NCBI GenBank assembly: GCA_018292915.2
Contig: JACVVK020000168.1
Location: forward strand, 233,501 to 297,500
Direction of reading: 5' to 3'
Length of the DNA: 64,000 nt
Source of the DNA: Batillaria attramentaria
Taxonomy: Eukaryota; Mollusca; Gastropoda; Batillariidae
Numbering within the stretch: position 1 is the first letter of the stretch; each line of letters opens with the position of its first letter. Of the stretch, positions 58,341-64,000 are shown in pieces. The translations under genes and the position numbers were made by a program. The notes under the pieces are model-generated. The model did not search any database, was not told the origin of the DNA, and was given only the letters and a program-made list of their open reading frames with translations.

Positions 58341-59007
58341 ATAATAAAAAAAGGAAGTGAAGAAAGGTAGGAAAAAATTCACCTCTAACGTCTTAGGCAC
58401 CATGGTGGAATGGACCCGCTTCCTGGTTAAACAAAAAAACAACAGAAAATTTAACCCTAGAGCTAGTTTCGTTCAATGGTAGACTCTAACCCTGGGCTAA
58501 AATTCCTAACCTCGACTTTTACATGCGGGCCCAGGCATTTTCAGCCAAGTTAAGCTTGTATATTTAGTATGTGAGTTTCCGTAGAAAGTTCCCATCACAA
58601 CTTCGTACACAATTGTGTCTTTACATGTGCGCTGCTCATTATTGTCAAACTGCATGCTCAGTGTCTGTATTAAAAGTTTATTTGACTTTGTTCAAGTAGT
58701 TTCATTTGCTGTTTACGAAGGAACTGTTACAGCTTATGTACTTGCCATGATGGTGTAGTTCCCTAACAGTGTAAAGGCCAGTTTTCTAGTTTAGTTGCTC
58801 TCTCTCTCTCACACACACACACTCTCTCTCTCTCTCTCTCTCTCTCACCATTGGGGTGAAAAAGACAATATATTCATTACAACTCACACCACATTTCATG
58901 ATTACATTAATACCACACATCACCGAACGTTACACTATCATTAACATAGAGAAGAGACACTTGCAGTGTGACATTCACTGATGAAGATCTGTCGCATATG
59001 GCTCTGC

Positions 59008-59195
59008 GGGCGGTGGGGGTGGGTGTTAAGGAGTTTAACGTCCTTTTCCACCACGTATGGGTGATACCATTACCAAAGACGGGGCAACGAGAAAAAGGCC
59101 AGCACAAGTATTTGGCCCCAGCCAGGATTCGAATTCACGACCCGAGCAACGTTGAGAGTCCAACGCCCTACCATTCGGCCACCCCGGCTCCCCCA
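59008..59195 (-). mobile_element. tRNA(Leu/Ser)-like SINE with 13-bp target duplication
   Basis: On the - strand the head reads GGTGGCCGAATGGTAGGGCG (A box) and GAATTCGAATCCTGG (B box), then TTGCCCCGTCTTTGG and a GTGGTGGAAAAGGACGTTAA-type end. It is flanked by CATATGGCTCTGC at 58995-59007 and 59196-59208. Confidence 0.85.
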
Positions 59196-59214
59196 CATAT
59201 GGCTCTGCACTTTT

Positions 59215-59264
59215 GGCTCCCTTGTGTAACAATGGAAGTCTATGTATTAACCCTCCGTCGTCTG

Positions 59265-59297
<33 letters not shown>

Positions 59298-60282
59298 CCA
59301 GAAAACTTTAACATTGTCATTTTCTCAAAATCTACAAACAGCAGAGGCACCAAACTTGGCATGCTGATACTGTGATAGACAACCACAAGACCTTTCAAAA
59401 CATATCATTTTGAATCACTAAAGCTCTGTTTGAAAATTTTACATTGGCATTTTCTCGTAATCTACAAACACCAGAGGTTTTAAACTTTGCATGATGATAG
59501 ACGTTGATAAGAACTTTACAGATATACATGTAGTCAGTGGCCTTGTCTCAAAGTCAAGGCCATACAAGCTATTTTTGTGAAACCTTAACATTGGCAGAAA
59601 CAACAAAAAGCAGAGGCGCCAAACCTGGCGTGCTGATAGACAGTGATAAGACCTATGCACACATACCACCTTAAATGACCTTGACTCAAGGTCAAGGTCA
59701 TTAAAACAGTCTGTTGGGAAAATTTTCATTTTCATTTTCTCAGAATCCAGAAGAATCACAAGCATCAAACTATGATTATGTGCGATGACTGACATTAGCA
59801 GCACCTTTACAGACATACCTGTGTTAAGTGATTTTTAGTCAAGGTCAAGGTCATGCAAGCGTTTTTTGCGAAAATTTAACCTTGGCGTTTTCTCCAACAA
59901 AACAAAAAGTAGAGGCACCAAACGTTCATGATGATAGACAGCAATGAGACCTACCTTTCTGAATGACCTTGACTGAAGGTCAAGGTCATTAAAGCTGTCG
60001 TGAATTTTAACATTACTGTTTTCGGAGGAACTGCAATACTAGAGGCATCAAACTTGGCATAATGATAGACATGGATAAGATCTCATTTGAATGACCTTGA
60101 CCAAAGGTCAAGGTCATACAAACTGTTTAAGGGAAAATTGTAATATTGCCATGAACTCAGAGCGCCAGAGACACTTTACTTGGCATGATAATGGATAGTG
60201 ATAAGAGCTTTACAAACATACTCTTGTGAATGACCTTGACCTGTGTCACAAGGGAGCCATGGAGGCTTTTGCCTCTCTAGTT
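59215..60282 (+). mobile_element. Helentron/DINE-like element, copy 3
   Basis: Starts CTTTT|GGCTCCCTTGTGTAAC and ends CACAAGGGAGCC, GAGGCTTTTGCCTC and TCTAGTT. About 1.07 kb with the same GT block and minisatellite. It includes an exact TCAAGGTCAAGGTCA at 59686-59700. It begins only 7 bp after the SINE's target duplication. Confidence 0.78.
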
Positions 60283-60629
60283 CCATAATAATGGAATGGA
60301 AAACAAGTACACATCCTGCAGAAAATTGAAGAAAATAAAATGGATGGCGCTGTACTTGCAACGCAGTCCCCTCAGGGGAAGCAGCCTGAATTGCCGTTTC
60401 TACGGCAATGGGATACGAGATACTAGCAGATGTACCCGGCTTTGCCCAGTTCGGCGATGGGAGGTAATAACAATTTGCGATGCGAAGTCGCCGAACTAAA
60501 TAATGGAGTTACTTCCCGTGGACCAGTAACCCGTGGGATTACAGTAAGTGCTTTGAAAATAAGTGGAAAAGGTGGATACTAACATAAATCATAAATAATG
60601 CTACCGCAATGGCCATGAGCAAGAGGACA

Positions 60630-61365
60630 CTTGGTTCACCACGCACAAAGAAGCGAGGACCATCATCAACGCCACGCAACACTGGTAAAAAGATGGCTGC
60701 ACTATGACCAACATCTACTGCCGCAAGTGACAAGAACTTGCAACCCGTATCACCTGCTAACAAGACCAGGGCATGTGATAATATGCAGGCTACGAATAGG
60801 ACATAACAGGCTCCACCACCATTTGTACACCAAGTTCAAAATTGTCCGGTCGGTGAAGACTGAGTCCATGCCAAACCTCCAGGGTCCGCATGTAAAACTC
60901 GAGGTTAATCAGTTAACCCACGGCTATGGGCCTAACCCAGACTAGGACAAAAGAAACCCAAATACAAAATTAAATAAAAAATGAAGCGAAGAAAATGAAA
61001 GACAAAAATCCTTCTATAACGGCTTAGGCACCTTGCTGGAATGACCCGTTTCCTGATTTAAAACAAACAACAACAAAAAACAAACAAACAAACAAAAAAC
61101 CCCAGAAAATGTAACCCTAGAGCTAGTTTAGTTCGAGGTTAGACTCTAACCCGGGGCTAAACTCCCTAACCCCGACTTTTACATGCGGGCCCTGAATGGC
61201 AACAGAACATCAGCTGCAGCCTACGAAGACCTTAGGCGACAGTTCTGGCAGACGGAGGAGACCGCGCTAGCTGTATTGGCAGCTCTTTGGCAGCCCGGAG
61301 GACCTACAGCAAACGGTAGACTGATTTCGCTTACCCTCGGAGATCCGGAGTTACCATCTGAGTGA
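60630..61365 (+). pseudogene. LINE reverse-transcriptase C-terminal remnant, interrupted by a MITE
   Basis: The + frame before 60881 shows LTRPGHVIICRLRIGHNRLH then HHLYTKFKI, a conserved motif near the C-terminus of several LINE polymerase proteins. The frame after 61192 shows AYEDLRRQFWQTEETALAV, the matching downstream motif. The Cys/His segment that should lie between them is largely missing where MITE copy 7 (60882-61192) sits. Inactive relic. Confidence 0.65.
60882..61192 (+). mobile_element. GGGCCCGTATG-family MITE, copy 7, inside the LINE relic
   Basis: Begins GGGTCCGCATGTAAAACTCG and ends CCGACTTTTACATGCGGGCC; the interior is as in copy 1 with an extra AAC-rich stretch. Confidence 0.8.
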
Positions 61366-62315
61366 TCGAGGAAGAGAAGACTGGAGCGATTGTCATACTG
61401 TAACTGCACAAATAACGATCGTTCTAAACTGACCATGGCTGCACAACTGCAAATACGCTTCTGGTGGCGCAAGGTCAGTCTTAGTTTCAAGGTCATTCGG
61501 AGTCCAGCCGAGAGATCATTATCTTATGCAGAGGAAGGAAGATCAGCCACGTGTTTATAGGGGATGTGCACTGATTTGGCAGCCTCGCAAAGCGGAATGA
61601 TGGATCACGTGATGTCTTGGCCGAATCAGTCACCTAGCCTTGAAATGGTGACCGGATGGCCGGGCATATCACTGACTGATTGAATGAGGATGGCCGGGCA
61701 GACCAGCTAAGGAACGTGAATATTACATCGCCGGAAGGTGGTGTGTCAAATACTGACTGACATCTGCCGGGATCAGGAAGTTGAGAGACTTGTGGAACAA
61801 CTCTCTCTCTCTCTCTCTCTCTCTCAGAGGCCTGTTCTCAGAATTATCGTCAGAACGCTCCATACTAGGGAGATGCCTCATAGTCCTCGTACTGACGTTT
61901 TCGAATCTAGTACCGCACTACGTCTATCAGTCTTTTTCGGGGTGTTCTTTATGGAATTCAGTTCCAGTAAACTGGCCGTCGTGTTGAACTGAATGCAAAC
62001 TCATTGTTTTCGTTTAGGGGTCTCTGCAAAATTAATATCCACTATTATCGTTTTACTGTTTCTGGTATCCTGATCATCAGTGATTTTCATCAGTCTTTCA
62101 TCCATCTTGTGCATGCACTCAATATCAGTGCTTCTGTGAGCGCATGCGCATGGCGTCCATTTGTTATTACATGACATTGTATCATATTTTTTCATGTTGT
62201 GGTAATGTATGCACCTTTTTCCTTTATTTTGTAAATGTAGCAATGACAAGTTGTAATACTGGTTTGCCGATCAAAAAGTTCCACCGTTGGAAAATAAAGG
62301 TTCATTTCATCTCTC

Positions 62316-62319
<4 letters not shown>

Positions 62320-62386
<67 letters not shown>
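62320..62386. repeat. (CA)n microsatellite
   Basis: About 66 bp of uninterrupted CA. Confidence 0.93.
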
Positions 62387-62389
<3 letters not shown>

Positions 62390-63740
62390 ATTCCGAGTTT
62401 CGTACGAGCGTGAGGACTTAGCCGGAACGCCGGACACTGACTGATCTGAGTTAGTGCATTTACACTGAACGATTTTGCAGTTCTGATCTGGACACAGGAA
62501 TGACTCAAGATAGACCTAGTGGGCACCTTATGTGGAAAGGGGGCAACTTCCGAACTCAGTATGTGAATACTTCTACACTGACCCTCCGGTCATCGGCCGA
62601 CCCCGTCAGAAATTGATTTTCTTGACATTGATGCATTGACTGACTCGACGAGCAGGCGCAATAACTACAAAACCAAAGGGAAACGTAGTTTTCAACTCCT
62701 CAAGTCATGGCCTAGAAAAATCACACACTCATTCACTTTGCCAGCAGACGATCTATTGAAAAATATCAGTACAGCATAGAGCACGCCGGACAGATTCGCT
62801 CCAGTGCGCATGTCATCCCATACAGCCAAGACCACGCGAGCTTCGGTTGACCCACACTCACCGGTACGCACGACCAATAGAAAAGAAGTCGTCTGCTTGT
62901 GCCGTCACCCCGTACCCACTTCCACCCTTTTCGCCGTTGTGTCACTGTATGATTTCTTGCTCGGCAGGATAACAACGAACTTGCCATGTAGCAGGCATAC
63001 GACCACAATGTACGTGTGCGTTAACCGATGATGGATTTGGCCAAGAGAAAAAAGGTGTGACTGACAAACGGACTGGACACAACCGTGGAGTATTACGCAA
63101 TCTTTCACTTCTGCGAGCACATTGACCAACACGTGAAGTTGTTTTGAAGGCTACAAACTGACGCGCACGAATTTACACGGTGTCACTGCAGGTGTGGATT
63201 AAAAACATTTTGAATGTTTACGTACTTTAAAAGGCCGGGAAACGGTTTCATTTGATATTCAAGTTATTGTGAAGGATATCAGTGTGGAATTGAAGTCAGT
63301 TCTGTGAGAGTTCAGTCACTCAGTCCAGCAATCTAACTGGAACATGGGTTTTATGTCCAAACTGATGCCAGTGATTGCTGAAAAAAAGTGATTGAATCTG
63401 TTTATCGTGCGTGTATTTGTGGTGTTTGTCTACATTATCTCAGTGCATGTAACTTAATTGGTCTCAGACCAAAATTGTTGCCAGCGCTAGCAATCAGATT
63501 CGGTTCGACTGGTGTTGGCTGAAAAAGAAAAAAAGAGAAGAAGAAGAAGGAGAAGAACAAACAAGCCAAAAATTACGACGGCTCACATCGTAATTATGAT
63601 CTGTGCACTATTGCTGGATTTTGCATCGGAGAGAGAATGTGTTAACCGCAGTGGGAACCAAGCCTCGTTCATAGTCGGGGGGCAGACGAGCCGTGGTAGC
63701 GACTAACATTAAACGCAGTCCTCGAATACTCGGTGACAGG

Positions 63741-63765
63741 ATGATGGGAAAAGCTTCTAGAACAG
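63741..63765 (+). CDS. Possible first coding exon of an unidentified gene
   Basis: ATGATGGGAAAAGCTTCTAG is followed by AACAG|GTAAGAGC, a strong donor. It would encode MMGKASRTG and continue outside the window. The support is only a start codon with an acceptable context and the donor, so this may be chance. Confidence 0.2.
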
Positions 63766-64000
63766 GTAAGAGCGTATGACATGTATGTATTCTTCTTGCC
63801 AAATAAGTCTTAGTTTTCCTCAAGTGTGCGACAGTCTCTGGTTTCAGTCCTTTCTGTGTGTTCAGCGGTTTACAAAAGCGGCGTGTGTATGTTGGGCATG
63901 GGGAAGAGTGGGTGGAGGGAGAGTGGGTTGGGGTGGGTGGGTGGCATTCGTTCAGTATGCCATTTCTCTCTCTGCCATTTCTCTCTCTCTCTCTCCCTCT

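Larger units (their letters stand above)
56490..58532 (+). mobile_element. GGGCCCGTATG-family MITE (copy 6) split by a 1.75-kb insertion
   Basis: The left part 56490-56583 begins GGGCCCATATATGTACAACTT and stops at AAAATTAAA. The right part 58341-58532 resumes at TAAAAAAAGGAAGTGAAG and ends CTTTTACATGCGGGCC. Joined, the two parts match an intact copy with no missing bases, so this was one element before the insertion. Confidence 0.8.
55257..63740. other. Repeat-rich region without a recognised host gene
   Basis: Named elements: interrupted MITE 56490-58532, SINE 59008-59195, Helentron-like element 59215-60282, LINE remnant with nested MITE 60630-61365 and microsatellites at 56676, 58798 and 62320. 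The stretches 55300-56480 and 61400-63700 show nothing recognisable. Confidence 0.6.

Noticed and set aside
61781..61992. Ser/Leu-rich frames
   Set aside because: Translation of a (CT)n run with no other support.
63512..63706. A 64-aa frame starting with a Lys/Arg run and a hydrophobic stretch
   Set aside because: The basic run comes from an (AGAAGA)n simple repeat; no family resemblance.

Overview
The window is nuclear DNA from an invertebrate animal, most likely a marine mollusc. This is inferred from long spliced genes with GT-AG introns, very abundant (GT)n/(CA)n microsatellites, many small DNA transposons and SINEs, and proteins that match animal families but are diverged from vertebrate versions. 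There are no bacterial operons, rRNA genes or CRISPR arrays.

Four conserved protein-coding genes could be modelled exon by exon with consistent reading phases. (1) The 3' half of URB2 (ribosome biogenesis), + strand, 13 coding exons from 772 to 12823; its N-terminal half lies upstream of the window. (2) A POU class 2 (Oct-1/Oct-2 type) transcription factor, - strand, 33737 down to 20066, 7 coding exons, 659 aa. (3) CENATAC/CCDC84 (minor-spliceosome zinc-finger protein), - strand, 43387 down to 36113, 9 coding exons, 551 aa. (4) GPS2 (subunit of the NCoR/SMRT corepressor complex), + strand, 44184 to 53563, 10 coding exons, 392 aa. A fifth, unresolved + strand transcription unit is suggested between 33761 and 35905. 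A possible first exon of another gene lies at 63741.

Layout: URB2 and POU2F converge tail to tail (about 13.6-20 kb). POU2F and the unresolved + gene start head to head with start codons only 23 bp apart, each set in an ATGGCGG (TISU/YY1-like) context. CENATAC and GPS2 also diverge from a shared ~0.8 kb region with an ETS motif. From 55.3 kb to the end the window is almost entirely repeats.

The repeat content is unusually well resolved. It includes three copies of a Helentron/DINE-like element whose central minisatellite is packed with nuclear-receptor sites; a MITE family with GGGCCCGTATG ends; a CAGGCTGGGGAATT MITE family (one copy with a second MITE nested in it, both with 6-bp target duplications); two tRNA-derived SINE families with clean target duplications; and LINE remnants.

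The main points for a second look are a textbook U12-type intron in URB2 (the pathway that CENATAC serves), the bidirectional start-codon pair with an octamer/CCAAT block upstream of the POU gene, in-frame tandem 3' splice sites in URB2, and a decoy 3' splice-site array in GPS2.
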